A stretch of 64,000 nt of DNA from Anaerolineaceae bacterium. Its GTDB lineage: Bacteria > Chloroflexota > Anaerolineae > Aggregatilineales > Phototrophicaceae. The stretch's first letter is position 1; every line of letters starts with the position of its first letter. The stretch is from assembly GCA_002702065.1 (NCBI GenBank), contig NZXX01000012.1:310001-374000 (forward strand), in the 5' to 3' direction. A program made the translations under genes and the position numbers. The notes under the pieces are model-generated. The model had not been told where the DNA came from, did no database searches, and saw only the letters and a list, made by a program, of their open reading frames with translations. This document shows, one piece after another, positions 16,543-25,643 of this stretch.

Positions 16543-17646
16543 TTGCCCGACAAAAGCGGGGATATGAAAGAAATTAATACGTGCCCATCGTGTTCAAAAG
16601 ATAACCCGATCAATATGGCGATCTGCCAGTTCTGTGGCGAACTTCTCCCGCTGCCCCCGCGAGCCCTCAGCACCGAGCCTGTTCCGCATCACCCCGCCGA
16701 TGTCACATCAATCAAACCACCCACGGCCATCGAGGTCAGTGAACTGCGTGGCAAAGGTGTCGCGCTGATCGTGCGTGGTCACCAGGACCCCATTCTTATT
16801 CAGGGTTCGGATATTGTCCTGGGGCGTTACGACCCTGGTGCCCAGCTGCCGACGGTTGATCTGACGCCGTACAATGCCGGGGCGCTTGGGGTGTCGCGCA
16901 GCCATGCCCGTCTGCGCATTCAGGAGGAGGTCTGTCTGATCGAAGATCTGAACAGCACCAACGGAACCTGGGTGAATCAGCAGCGGCTGCCAGCGGGCAA
17001 GACACACGGGCTGGCCAGTGGCGATGTCATTCAACTCGGCCAGTTGATGTTGCAGATTTACTTCGACCACGCGGCGGCGGTGCGTTCGGTTGAGGAGCGC
17101 ATTAGCTTCAAAACCCCCGCCAAACTGACGCCGCATTTTCTGGCGACCCGCATCAGCCCTTATCTGACCGCGCTGGCTGCGGTGCAGGCGATCTGCGATG
17201 AGGTGCGCGGGGTCGATCCTTCGCCCATTGAGATCAACGGCATCAGCATCGAAGGCCCGATGATTATTACGGTCCAGATCACGGGTGCCCGCGAAGCGCT
17301 GCGCCTGGCAAAAGGCTCTTTGAAAGAATGGCGTCAAGTCAATGCAGGCAAGCTGAACCAGTTTCTGGTGGTTAAGGAAGCCGTCGGCAAGCGCACCGGT
17401 TTATTGATGGGCGAAGAAGGTGAACAAATCGCGACCGTCACTTCTGATGAAGCGATGGCATTGCAGCTTGGCCGGGAACTGCGCGAAGGGGAGATCCGGC
17501 TGGCGTTTGAGTTCCTGCGGGAGATTGCGCCCGGCTTCAGCGGCGATGATCGTAAAGCCTCAACTGAAAAACTGATTTCGCCGCTGCACGTACTGGCTTT
17601 CAGCCCGCTGCACGTTACCACCGGCTCCAACTCACTCGCGCACTAG
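16543..17646 (+). CDS. Zinc-ribbon and FHA domain protein
   Basis: A 367-residue cytoplasmic protein starting at a TTG with GGAAGAGG about ten bases upstream; an ATG at 16564 is the alternative. Residues 14-33 hold a zinc ribbon (CPSC and CQFC). The FHA domain spans about 88-175, with the phosphothreonine-binding loop elements VLGRYD, VSRSHARL and NSTNGTWVN. FHA domains read Thr-phosphorylated partners made by Ser/Thr kinases. The C-terminal half (about 190-340) is an unrecognised alpha/beta region. The stop codon overlaps that of the convergent hydrolase gene inside a shared CTAG. Confidence 0.88.
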   Translation: MPDKSGDMKEINTCPSCSKDNPINMAICQFCGELLPLPPRALSTEPVPHHPADVTSIKPPTAIEVSELRGKGVALIVRGHQDPILIQGSDIVLGRYDPGAQLPTVDLTPYNAGALGVSRSHARLRIQEEVCLIEDLNSTNGTWVNQQRLPAGKTHGLASGDVIQLGQLMLQIYFDHAAAVRSVEERISFKTPAKLTPHFLATRISPYLTALAAVQAICDEVRGVDPSPIEINGISIEGPMIITVQITGAREALRLAKGSLKEWRQVNAGKLNQFLVVKEAVGKRTGLLMGEEGEQIATVTSDEAMALQLGRELREGEIRLAFEFLREIAPGFSGDDRKASTEKLISPLHVLAFSPLHVTTGSNSLAH

Positions 17647-18551
17647 CGTTCGATAGCAAAAGCGTCGTCCAGAAAAGCAATGACCTGCGTCTCGAATGCT
17701 TCGGCGGCATGCTGCCAGTAGCTGCCATGCGTGGCATCCGGCACCAGCCATAATTCGGCATTGGGACCTGCTGCGGCCAATTGCAGATGAGCACCGGCCA
17801 GCGATGGTTCGCGCGTGCCGTAAATCAGCAGGATCGGACGTGGTGCAATTTTGCTGATGGTTGCGATGGGGCTTAAGACCGAGATGTCTTCGCCGGTCGC
17901 CAGCCGGTAGCCAACCCGCGTCCCCGCTGCGTACAACGCCCCGTACCAGGCGCCATTGGTCTCAACTTCGAGCGTCGCCCCAAAATCGTGATAGCCACCC
18001 ATGGCGATGACGGCCTTGAGGCTGGGGTAACGAGCAGCGGCCATCAGGCTGGTGGCACCCGCTGCCGAAAACCCATGAATGCCAATACGGTTCATATCAA
18101 TGTCGGGGCGCGTCGCCAGATAATGCAGGGCGTCGCCAACCTGTTCCACTTCCTGATACCCCAGGGAGTTGGTGCCGCCCGCACAGTTGGGGGATTCATA
18201 GCTGAGCAGGCTGTAGCCGTGCCGGTTCAAGACCACGTAGTCCGGTCGCCAGTTGCCCGCGCCTGTGCTCAGGGCCGGGGGCAGGATGATGGTAATACCG
18301 TTGGTGCCATGCACCAAAAAACCGTCGATGTCTTGGGGCAGGGACATCGACGGGAAGGTAACGGCTTCGAAGTCGGTCATGCCATATTCGGATGGCAGAT
18401 GACCGCCCGCGCAGGGTGCCTTGGTCAGCACCCACATCGCCATGAAACCCAGGGCAAACGGCAGGAAAATCAGTAAAAAGACCAGAACAACGGCGAACAC
18501 CCGCAGGATACGGATGATTCGCCGTCTGCGTTCATGGTCTGCGGAAGACAT
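17643..18551 (-). CDS. Membrane-anchored alpha/beta hydrolase
   Basis: The ORF extends to 18629, but the ATG at 18551 (MSSADHERRRRIIRILRVFA) has a CAGGG site upstream and gives 302 residues with a single N-terminal membrane anchor (VVLVFLLIFLPFALGFMAMWVL) after a basic cytoplasmic tip. The catalytic domain has the nucleophile elbow GIHGFSAAGA, an acid region LLIYGTREPSL and a histidine near the end (DATHGSYW). It is therefore probably an active hydrolase on the outer face of the membrane. Its start overlaps the end of the upstream signalling gene by 20 bases, so the two are probably co-transcribed. Confidence 0.82.
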   Translation of the reverse strand: MSSADHERRRRIIRILRVFAVVLVFLLIFLPFALGFMAMWVLTKAPCAGGHLPSEYGMTDFEAVTFPSMSLPQDIDGFLVHGTNGITIILPPALSTGAGNWRPDYVVLNRHGYSLLSYESPNCAGGTNSLGYQEVEQVGDALHYLATRPDIDMNRIGIHGFSAAGATSLMAAARYPSLKAVIAMGGYHDFGATLEVETNGAWYGALYAAGTRVGYRLATGEDISVLSPIATISKIAPRPILLIYGTREPSLAGAHLQLAAAGPNAELWLVPDATHGSYWQHAAEAFETQVIAFLDDAFAIER

Positions 18552-21500
18552 AGCCGACACCCTGCTGCGTCTGGATATAGCGTGAGCTATCCGGAGTCGG
18601 TTCCAGTTTCTTGCGCAGGCGGCTGACATTTACCCACAGGTACTGGGTTTCGGCCTGATACTCCGGCCCCCACACCTTATCGAGCAGCTGCTTATGCGTC
18701 AGGACCTGGTTTTCATTAACGGCCAGGGTATGCAGCAGATCATACTCGATGCGGGTCAGTTCGATCGGTTTGTTGTTGAGGAACACTTCGCGCCGGGCAA
18801 AGTCGATGTACAGATCGCCCAGGTCCAGTGGTTCGCGCGTGCGTGTCGGAATATCCATCACGCGTTTGAGGATGACATCGACACGGGCCATCAGTTGTTC
18901 TTCGGTGATCGGTTTGGTGATAAAGGCGTCGGCGCCAAACTGCTTGAGCGCCCGCACTTCCTCCGCTTCCGATGCTTCATCAGCGATCATGACGATGGGG
19001 ACTTCCGTGCGCTTGCGCATCCGTTCGCAGATGTCCAGGCTGTTGACATCGGACAAATTCACGTCCAGCACAATCATGTCGAGCCGGATCGCTTTGACAT
19101 CGGCAATGGCTTCTTCGCCCGACTCGTAAACCAGCACTTCATAATCCTGGTTCTCCAGCTTGCTGCGCAGGAACGCCACCAGGCTGGAACCGCCTTCAAC
19201 GATCATAATGCTCTTGGGCTGACGCTTCTGGACACTGTACCCGCTCTGGCGCGGGTCCACCGTGCGGGTGACAGGCGGCGGCGCAGCAACCTGCGGCACT
19301 TCGGCAGTCGCGCGGGTGTGCGGTTCGGTGCGTGCCGGTGGCGGGGCGGCCACGGTCGCGCTGTTATTGGCAGGCAGCGCCATCGTGATGGTCGTGCCTT
19401 TGCCAACGATACTTTCCGCCCAGATGCGCCCACCGTGTCGCTGCACCAGTTCGCGGCTGATATACAACCCCAGTCCGGTATTGTCGGCGTCGTCGCTGCC
19501 CTCCGGGCGGTTGAACGGGTCAAACAGTTCGTTGAGGCGATCCGGGGGAATACCTGCGCCCTGATCCTGAACGATCAGGTGAACCTCGGTGTCATGATCC
19601 TCGATCTTCAGGTTGACCGCCGCGCCTTTGGGTGAGCTTGCCAGCGCATATTGCAGCAGGTTGCAGATAACCCGCTCGACTCGTGCTTCATCCACCTTGG
19701 TCATTGGCAGACGCGCCGGCGCCTCGATGCGGACCTGTCGCCGGTTTTCGGCAAAGACACGGTCATCAAGGGCGCGCTGGACGATTTCATACAGGTCGCT
19801 TTCCTCACGCTCCAGCACCAACCCGGTCACTTCGAGGTGGTACATGTCGAGGAAGTTCTCCCACAGTTCGCCCATGTTTTCCACGCTGCGTTCGATCTGC
19901 CACAGGAAGCGGGTGCGTTCGCGGTTGCTGAAGCGGGTATGGTTTTCCATCAATGCGGATACCAGACCGCGCAGTTCGGCATGCGGCAGGCGAATCTGCT
20001 CCGACATGAGATCGAGCAGCGACATCTGCTTGCTGAACATATTTTTCAGGCGGGAATTGTCCCGGATGATGCCGATCCAACCCAGATAGTCGTTGTTGAG
20101 CGTGCTGATGATGCGTGAAAACTCGACATGGATTTCACGATCCGGATTAGCCAGTGCGATTTCGAGAATGGTGTAATTCTCATCCGGGTTTTCTTCGTTG
20201 AGGATCAGCTGAATAGCATCGTCGAGTTGATTCCGCACCAGGTCAGGTTCGTGCGATTCTTCGATCAACCGGTCGATCAGGATATTGGATTCCCGGTTGA
20301 GTACATCCGATGGATTGATATTGGTCAGCTCGGTAAACTGCGGGTTGCAGAAGGCCACTTCACCGGTATGGTCCACGAAGAAAATACCTTCGTAGATGCT
20401 GCGCAGGATCGCTTCCAGCCGCCCGCCTTTTTCACCCATGACTGCGGTGAGGGTGTTACGCATGAGTGCCTGACCAGCCGCATGCGTCAAACTTTTCATC
20501 AGGTTGGCTTCTTCCATGCCGAACTGCCGGTTGCCTGCCGGGCTGGCGATGACACCACCGACCAGCCGTGCCGAATCGGTGACCGGGAACAGCATCAGCT
20601 CCTGCCCGCGCAGCGCACGGAACAGTGGCCCAAGCGGGTTGTTCTGCCCGCGCCCCAACCGCAGCGTGATCTGAAGATGTTCATCCAACCCCTCATAAAG
20701 CTGGTCTGTCAGGCCCTTGCGGTGCAGGTCCTGGAACATGTTGACAATGGTTGTCTCTTGCGCGTCCACCACGACCTGTTCGCCGTGTTCATCTTCGTAT
20801 AGCCACACCAGACAACTGCTCACTTCAGGAATATCTTCAATCAGTTCCCGCAGGCTGCTCGCGATATCCTCAACTGTGTTGAGCGTGATAAACCGCTGCC
20901 ATGCGCGCAGCAGGTGCGAACTGGCCTGCACCCGGCGTTCCTGCTCTTCGTAAAGCTGGGCATTTTGCAGGGCGGTGGTGAACTGGGAGGCGAACAGCTC
21001 ATAAATAATCAGGTCGTCCTGATTAAGAGGCTTGTTGAGATCGCCAAAAACCGCCAGCACACCGTAGGTGAATTCGGGATACGACAACGGAATCGCGATA
21101 ACAGATTCCACATTGGGGAGCGTGGGGAAGGGCGTGAAATATGTATCGGACTTGATGTTGGTGAATGTCTGCACGAAGCCGCTGTTGATGACCCGGCGGA
21201 AGGGGTCGTACTGGTGCGGACGAATGCTGCCGGTGTGCAGGGTTTCGACCGATGTCCCGGCCTGCCCGGCATAGATGTGCAGCATATCCCCGTCGCTCAT
21301 GATGATCGCCATGCCATAGAGGTGGAATGTATCGCACGCCAGATCAATCGTATCCGCGATCAGGTTCTGAACATCGGTGGCCATGTGCAGCCGCCGGGCC
21401 AGCGTGGTCAGCGCCTGCAAGTTGTTGTTGCGCCGGGCCAGTGCCCGGTTCTGACGCCGCTGTTGCAGCACCAGCCGCAGCCGCCGGTGCAGCTCTTCCT

Positions 21501-21828
21501 TTTGATACAGATCGTCGCTCAGCAGGTCGGTTGCGCCGGCTTCCATCAGATCGGTCTGGTAAATGCTATCCTTGTTTTCGGAAATCACCAGCACCGGCGT
21601 GAGGGGGAAACGACGCCGCAGTTCGCGCACCACCCCGACCACATCGCTGCCAAAGATCTGATCGTCCAGGACAATCAGATCGTATTTTGATTCGCGCAGC
21701 ATTTCCATCGCCTTATCCGGGTCGTCGATGGTGAGGATTTCGTAGGCTTCCGGATTCAGCGCTTCAATCAGATTGGTGCCATTGCTACTGACCAGCAGCA
21801 TGGCAATCGGTTGAGCAATCATAACCAT
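18532..21828 (-). CDS. Receiver-GAF-PAS-kinase-receiver-winged-helix fusion with a substituted phospho-acceptor histidine
   Basis: A 1098-residue soluble protein. Order: N-terminal receiver-like domain (about 8-120), a coiled coil, GAF-like domains (about 140-290 and 310-460), PAS (about 470-590), dimerisation helices (about 595-670), HATPase (about 690-810), a P/A/T linker, a second receiver (about 870-990) and an OmpR-type winged helix (about 1000-1098, ending GVGYVFRRP). The ATPase boxes are intact (NLLQYAL, DQGAGIP, GLGLYIS). In the H-box, LMSEQIRLPHAELRGL aligns with MSHELRTPL, placing Glu610 where the phospho-acceptor His should be. The first receiver keeps Asp55 but lacks the acidic pair and the Lys. 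The second has Asp922 and the KPI lysine. A GAGGA site six bases before the ATG fixes the start. Confidence 0.88.
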   Translation of the reverse strand: MVMIAQPIAMLLVSSNGTNLIEALNPEAYEILTIDDPDKAMEMLRESKYDLIVLDDQIFGSDVVGVVRELRRRFPLTPVLVISENKDSIYQTDLMEAGATDLLSDDLYQKEELHRRLRLVLQQRRQNRALARRNNNLQALTTLARRLHMATDVQNLIADTIDLACDTFHLYGMAIIMSDGDMLHIYAGQAGTSVETLHTGSIRPHQYDPFRRVINSGFVQTFTNIKSDTYFTPFPTLPNVESVIAIPLSYPEFTYGVLAVFGDLNKPLNQDDLIIYELFASQFTTALQNAQLYEEQERRVQASSHLLRAWQRFITLNTVEDIASSLRELIEDIPEVSSCLVWLYEDEHGEQVVVDAQETTIVNMFQDLHRKGLTDQLYEGLDEHLQITLRLGRGQNNPLGPLFRALRGQELMLFPVTDSARLVGGVIASPAGNRQFGMEEANLMKSLTHAAGQALMRNTLTAVMGEKGGRLEAILRSIYEGIFFVDHTGEVAFCNPQFTELTNINPSDVLNRESNILIDRLIEESHEPDLVRNQLDDAIQLILNEENPDENYTILEIALANPDREIHVEFSRIISTLNNDYLGWIGIIRDNSRLKNMFSKQMSLLDLMSEQIRLPHAELRGLVSALMENHTRFSNRERTRFLWQIERSVENMGELWENFLDMYHLEVTGLVLEREESDLYEIVQRALDDRVFAENRRQVRIEAPARLPMTKVDEARVERVICNLLQYALASSPKGAAVNLKIEDHDTEVHLIVQDQGAGIPPDRLNELFDPFNRPEGSDDADNTGLGLYISRELVQRHGGRIWAESIVGKGTTITMALPANNSATVAAPPPARTEPHTRATAEVPQVAAPPPVTRTVDPRQSGYSVQKRQPKSIMIVEGGSSLVAFLRSKLENQDYEVLVYESGEEAIADVKAIRLDMIVLDVNLSDVNSLDICERMRKRTEVPIVMIADEASEAEEVRALKQFGADAFITKPITEEQLMARVDVILKRVMDIPTRTREPLDLGDLYIDFARREVFLNNKPIELTRIEYDLLHTLAVNENQVLTHKQLLDKVWGPEYQAETQYLWVNVSRLRKKLEPTPDSSRYIQTQQGVGYVFRRP

Positions 21829-21861
21829 TGGTTTTCCTCGCTCATTACATAAAACGCCTTC

Positions 21862-21867
21862 ATTATA
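21862..21867 (-). promoter_or_regulatory. Probable -10 box for the fusion kinase gene
   Basis: TATAAT on the minus strand (GTTATAATGAAG), about 33 bases before the start codon of the 1098-residue protein. The -35 region is not recognisable. Confidence 0.4.
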
Positions 21868-21978
21868 ACGTCATGTGGGCCTGTTATGGACTATAAGTCT
21901 TAATTTTGCGCGAAAATAGGATGAAAACCGTATCGAAAAATTTCACATTTCATCCAGTTTCTTACGCTGTCTGTTTCA

Positions 21979-21987
21979 TGATATACT
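21979..21987 (+). promoter_or_regulatory. Extended -10 promoter for the small FHA gene
   Basis: The plus strand has TGATATACT, an extended -10 (TGnTATACT). A start near 21994 would give a leader of about 48 bases to the TTG start at 22042. The -35 region is weak, as expected for an extended -10 promoter. Confidence 0.4.
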
Positions 21988-22041
21988 GAAACCGAACGTC
22001 ATTATTCCTGATTTTATACCAAGTTGAGGAGATCATAAACA

Positions 22042-22482
22042 TTGCCTGGCGATACTCGTAATCTCAACCTGGGCAGCCAAGACAGCGCCGTCGCCTCACA
22101 GGAGATTAAAGCGATTGATCGTGGCATGCCACGTCCCTGGAAAGTTGGCCTGAGGATAGTCGAAAAGGAAAATCGCCTGATCTTCGATATGGATCGCCCT
22201 ATGGTGATCGGGCGGATGGATCCTGACCACGATGTTTTCCCGGATGTTGATTTGGGACCGTATAATGCGGATGAACTCGGCGTCTCGCGTGAGCATCTCA
22301 TGCTCAAGTTGGATGGTGACCGTATTATGGCCTTTGACAATGGCAGCAGCAACGGTACGCTGCTGAACCGTGAACGTATGAAGCCGCGCGAGGATTATCC
22401 GATCCGCGATGGCGATGAAATTCAACTTGGCCTGATGAAGGTCAAGATTGAACTGTTGATGAATCCATTTAACAGTTTCTGA
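22042..22482 (+). CDS. FHA domain protein
   Basis: A 146-residue cytoplasmic protein that is essentially one FHA domain. Key elements are VIGRMDPDHD, the GVSREHLML segment with the conserved S-R-x-H, and NGSSNGTLLN. The start is TTG with GAGGAG ten bases upstream, and there is no in-frame ATG before the domain. The DVDLGPYNADELGVSREH stretch closely parallels DLTPYNAGALGVSRSH in the FHA protein at 16543-17646, so the two are probably paralogues that read related phosphoproteins. Confidence 0.9.
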   Translation: MPGDTRNLNLGSQDSAVASQEIKAIDRGMPRPWKVGLRIVEKENRLIFDMDRPMVIGRMDPDHDVFPDVDLGPYNADELGVSREHLMLKLDGDRIMAFDNGSSNGTLLNRERMKPREDYPIRDGDEIQLGLMKVKIELLMNPFNSF

Positions 22483-22632
22483 TCTGGCCGTTCGTTTGTG
22501 CTTGCGTGAGGCATGGTGTTGCGCACAACACGGTGTCTCCATTTCTTATCATACACATAACGTGTTGTTCGCATCTGGCAGGTAATTGTGCCTATAATCA
22601 GGGAAGATCAGTGGTGAGGAGAAAACACACCC

Positions 22633-23247
22633 ATGAACTTCCTGAAGCGCCGCGAGCAAGAAAAGCAAGTCAAAAGTGAAGGACGCCTGCCACCGGGCCA
22701 GTCCCTCACACAGAAGTTCCCGGTACTCACTTATGGCCCCAACCCGCCGTTTGACCCACAGACATGGGATTTTCGCGTCTTTGGTGAGGTCGATACGGAA
22801 ATGCGCTGGACCTGGGAGGAATTTCTGGCGCTGCCAACCCAGACCCAAACCTGCGATATTCACTGCGTCACCCGCTGGAGCAAATTTGATACCGTCTGGG
22901 AGGGCGTCCCGTTCACCGAATTTATCAAGCTGTTTGGCGTGAAGCCGTCAGCCCAGTATGTGATCGCGCATTGCGACTATGGCTACACGACCAACCTGCC
23001 ACTCGAAGCCATGATGGACGACGATGTGCTGCTGGCGTACAAGTATGATGGCAAGTTTCTGGAACCGGATCATGGGTTTCCGGTGCGGACGCTGGTGCCC
23101 AAGCGCTATTTCTGGAAAAGCGCCAAGTTTCTGCGCGGGTTGGAGTTCAGCCCGGTGGATAAACCCGGCTTCTGGGAGGTCAACGGGTACCACAACAACG
23201 GCGACCCCTGGATGGAAGAACGCTATGGGCGGCGGGGCTTCTTTTAA
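22633..23247 (+). CDS. Sulfite-oxidase-like molybdopterin oxidoreductase
   Basis: A 204-residue protein matching the single-domain sulfite-oxidase-like family (COG2041, YuiH-like). The molybdenum-ligating cysteine is Cys78 in HCVTRWSKFD. Other family segments are WEGVPFTEFI, DYGYTTNLPLE and GFPVRTLVPKRYFWKSAKF. No Tat or Sec signal is visible, so it appears cytoplasmic, unlike periplasmic MsrP (YedY). The ribosome site GAGGAG is ten bases before the ATG. A terminator-like hairpin follows 37 bases after the stop, so it is probably monocistronic. Physiological substrate unknown. Confidence 0.88.
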   Translation: MNFLKRREQEKQVKSEGRLPPGQSLTQKFPVLTYGPNPPFDPQTWDFRVFGEVDTEMRWTWEEFLALPTQTQTCDIHCVTRWSKFDTVWEGVPFTEFIKLFGVKPSAQYVIAHCDYGYTTNLPLEAMMDDDVLLAYKYDGKFLEPDHGFPVRTLVPKRYFWKSAKFLRGLEFSPVDKPGFWEVNGYHNNGDPWMEERYGRRGFF

Positions 23248-23284
23248 ACCGTCCCCTCACAAGCTGCATCACCATTAAACGCAT

Positions 23285-23344
23285 CACGCGCACGATCACA
23301 GGATAGCAGACGGAAATGGCTTCCATGATCATGCGCGTGTTTTG
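23285..23344 (+). terminator. Intrinsic terminator after the sulfite-oxidase-like gene
   Basis: A 14-base arm at 23285-23298 pairs with 23326-23339 with one mismatch, loop 27 bases, followed by TGTTTTG on the plus strand. It lies between convergent genes and points towards termination of the plus-strand transcript. Confidence 0.5.
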
Positions 23345-23370
23345 TGTTGCGCAGGATAGCGAACGCTGCG

Positions 23371-24303
23371 CTAGTCTTTATGGAAATGCGGCAGGACGTC
23401 GCGTGCGATCATCTCCAGCCCGGCGATGTCGTCCAGTTCCAGCCATTGCAGCAGCAGCCGCTCGACCCCGGCTTCCTGCCAGCGGCTCAGGCGGTCCACA
23501 AATTCTGAACTGGTGCCAGCCGTCAGCCCTTTGGCCCACAGGTCATCGGTGCTGCTCACATTCTTCTGTTCCAGCTTGCGCGCCAGTTCGGCGTCTGTCT
23601 TGCCGAACACCGCCTGCGTCGGCAGCGAGCGCTTGATCTCTTCGGGCTGGCGGCCTGCCTCGACGGCCAGTTCGGTCAGCAGGGCATTCTTGGCGGTAAA
23701 TTCCTCGATTGGGCAGAAAGCGGCGTTCCATTCCTGGGCATACCTGGCGGTCAGCGGCAGGGTTTTCTTGGGGCCGCGCCCGCCGATCAGGATAGGAGGC
23801 CCGCCGGGACGCTGTGGCCGCGGCAGCAGGACAGCCTCTTCCAGTGTGAAGTGTTTGCCATCATAGCTGACCGGCTCCGGGCTGTTATACAGGCGGCTGG
23901 TGATTTCCAGCGCATCCTCGAACATCTCAAAACGTGTTTTCCAGTCGTAAAAAGGAATGCCAAAGTTGTGGTGTTCGCGCTCGTTCCAGCCTGCGCCCAT
24001 ACCCAGCACCAGCCGGCCATTGCTCAGGTCGTCGATCTGGGCGGCATAGCGGGCGGTCATCACCGGATGGCGGAAGGTAACCGGCGCGACCATCGGGCCG
24101 AATTCGATGCGGCTGGTGTGGCTGGCGGCATAGGTCAACGAAACCCACAGCTCCAGCGAATCCATGTCCGGCGGCCCCGCATTGATGAAATGGTCGGACC
24201 GGAACACATGCTGAAACCCGTAGTCTTCGGCCACCTGCAAGATGCGCTGCCAGCGCGGCCAGTTCAGTCCCATCTGGCCTTCGAGCATAATTCCAATTTG
24301 CAT
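23371..24303 (-). CDS. LLM class F420-dependent oxidoreductase
   Basis: A 310-residue TIM-barrel protein of the luciferase-like monooxygenase class. The opening MQIGIMLEGQMGLNWPRW and FRSDHF, together with GRLVLGMGAGWNEREHHNFG and PILIGGRGPKKTLPL, are characteristic of the F420-dependent subfamily (TIGR03560-like). F420 rather than FMN use is an inference from the family. AAAGGA lies nine bases before the ATG. Expressed alone; the convergent neighbour is the sulfite-oxidase-like gene. Confidence 0.88.
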   Translation of the reverse strand: MQIGIMLEGQMGLNWPRWQRILQVAEDYGFQHVFRSDHFINAGPPDMDSLELWVSLTYAASHTSRIEFGPMVAPVTFRHPVMTARYAAQIDDLSNGRLVLGMGAGWNEREHHNFGIPFYDWKTRFEMFEDALEITSRLYNSPEPVSYDGKHFTLEEAVLLPRPQRPGGPPILIGGRGPKKTLPLTARYAQEWNAAFCPIEEFTAKNALLTELAVEAGRQPEEIKRSLPTQAVFGKTDAELARKLEQKNVSSTDDLWAKGLTAGTSSEFVDRLSRWQEAGVERLLLQWLELDDIAGLEMIARDVLPHFHKD

Positions 24304-24441
24304 TATCTCTATTCCTTTGCGTGGTTGGATACAAAATTATTGCCGCAAAAAGCCGTTCCTGCAAAGTGCCTGAATGCTGCATTTCGCAGCGGAATGTGTT
24401 ACTATACCCGCCATTAAAGGTCATTTGATTGAAACAACCTC

Positions 24442-24888
24442 ATGCCAGTTGCTGAACATAAAGTCATGATTAATCGCTCTGCGTCTGATGTCTACCGGTT
24501 TGTGGCAGATTTTGGCAACAACCCCAAATGGCAGCCACCGAGCGTGAGCCTGGAAAAAGCGGGCAAAGTCAAAATCGGAGATATGGTCGTAGGCAAACAA
24601 CGTATTCTGGGCCAGATGCGCCACGTCAACGCCGATGTCGTGGATATTTCCCCTAATCAGAAGCTGATCTACACCGGTGTGATGGGCAGCTATACGTTTC
24701 GCACAACCTACGCCTTCAATTTTAGTGGGTCAGGCGGAACCGAAGTGTCGATGTCAACCGATGTCCGTATCCCCTGGTTCTACTTCTTTATGCGCCCGTT
24801 TGTCATGAGCGGCTTGAAAAACCAGATTGTGACGTCGCTGGAAAATCTGAAAGAGTATCTGGAAGGTCGACGCGACCTCGCTGGCTGA
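24442..24888 (+). CDS. SRPBCC family (polyketide cyclase/dehydrase-like) protein
   Basis: A 148-residue START/Bet v1-like fold protein. It begins with the usual strand and helix (HKVMINRSASDVYRFVADF, GNNPKW). A GDMVVGKQRILGQMRH segment follows, and it ends with a long C-terminal helix (GLKNQIVTSLENLKEYLE). Such proteins bind hydrophobic ligands in an internal cavity; substrate and catalytic activity are unknown. It converges with the TetR gene 12 bases downstream. Confidence 0.82.
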   Translation: MPVAEHKVMINRSASDVYRFVADFGNNPKWQPPSVSLEKAGKVKIGDMVVGKQRILGQMRHVNADVVDISPNQKLIYTGVMGSYTFRTTYAFNFSGSGGTEVSMSTDVRIPWFYFFMRPFVMSGLKNQIVTSLENLKEYLEGRRDLAG

Positions 24889-24900
24889 CCCGGCCAGCAA

Positions 24901-25512
24901 TTACTCGGCCAGCGGTTCAGCCGCGTCCGCAGCCAGCAGCGTGCGCACCCCCGGCATGGTCAGGCGTGAAAAGATTTGCGACATGTACTCTGGCGAGTAA
25001 GGCATATCGTTTTCCAGCCACCACGTAATTAAGGCGATGAGCGACCCCGCCATATAACTGGCAATGACCTTGAGGGGAATCGGGCTTTCGGTCGCCAGCA
25101 CTTCCAGCTCCTGATGAATAACCCCCGCCAGATATTCGCGGATGCGCTGGGCGATGGACGCCGCAGCCTGACTCCGCAATAAGACCAGATAGAGATCATG
25201 ATGTTCGGCGGCATGCTCGAAGGCGACCTGGCTGGGTTTGTGCGGGCCGGGCAGCAGCCCTTCGCGCTTGAGGGGTTTTAACCGGCTGACAAGCTCATCA
25301 TAGATTTCTTCCAGATTGCTGACCAGAAGCTGTTCTTTACCGCCCCGGTAATGCACATAGAACGTGGCACGCCCCAGATCCGCGCGATCCGTGATGTCCT
25401 GAACGGTGACGGCATCATAGCCTTTTTCAAGAATCAACTCCATCAGCGCATTGCGCAGCAGCTTGCGCGTGCGGATGACCCGGCGGTCCAGTTTGGCAGG
25501 TTCTTCAGTCAT
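24901..25512 (-). CDS. TetR/AcrR family transcriptional regulator
   Basis: A 203-residue regulator. The N-terminal helix-turn-helix lies at about residues 28-58 (AVTVQDITDRADLGRATFYV, then HYRGGKEQLL). The remainder is an all-helical ligand-binding and dimer domain with the MAGSLIALITWWLENDMPYS pattern of the TetR C-terminal family seen in Chloroflexota and Firmicutes. It is divergent from the DUF4230 gene (131 bases between the starts), a possible target besides itself. No palindromic operator was clear there. Confidence 0.88.
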   Translation of the reverse strand: MTEEPAKLDRRVIRTRKLLRNALMELILEKGYDAVTVQDITDRADLGRATFYVHYRGGKEQLLVSNLEEIYDELVSRLKPLKREGLLPGPHKPSQVAFEHAAEHHDLYLVLLRSQAAASIAQRIREYLAGVIHQELEVLATESPIPLKVIASYMAGSLIALITWWLENDMPYSPEYMSQIFSRLTMPGVRTLLAADAAEPLAE

Positions 25513-25643
25513 ACAAATTTCTCACCCCTATGATTTTATTATGACGTGGAACGCCATTTTCAGCCAGAGTCAGCCTTGCATGCAGCTGCACTTGTGGGCC
25601 ATACTGGCAGGATAAACACATTTTTTGAACAGGTAAAAGACTG

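Noticed and set aside
24878..24921. GCTGGC/GCCAGC hairpin between the convergent SRPBCC and TetR genes as a terminator
   Set aside because: The stem is short, lies mostly within coding sequence and has no T-run on either strand.
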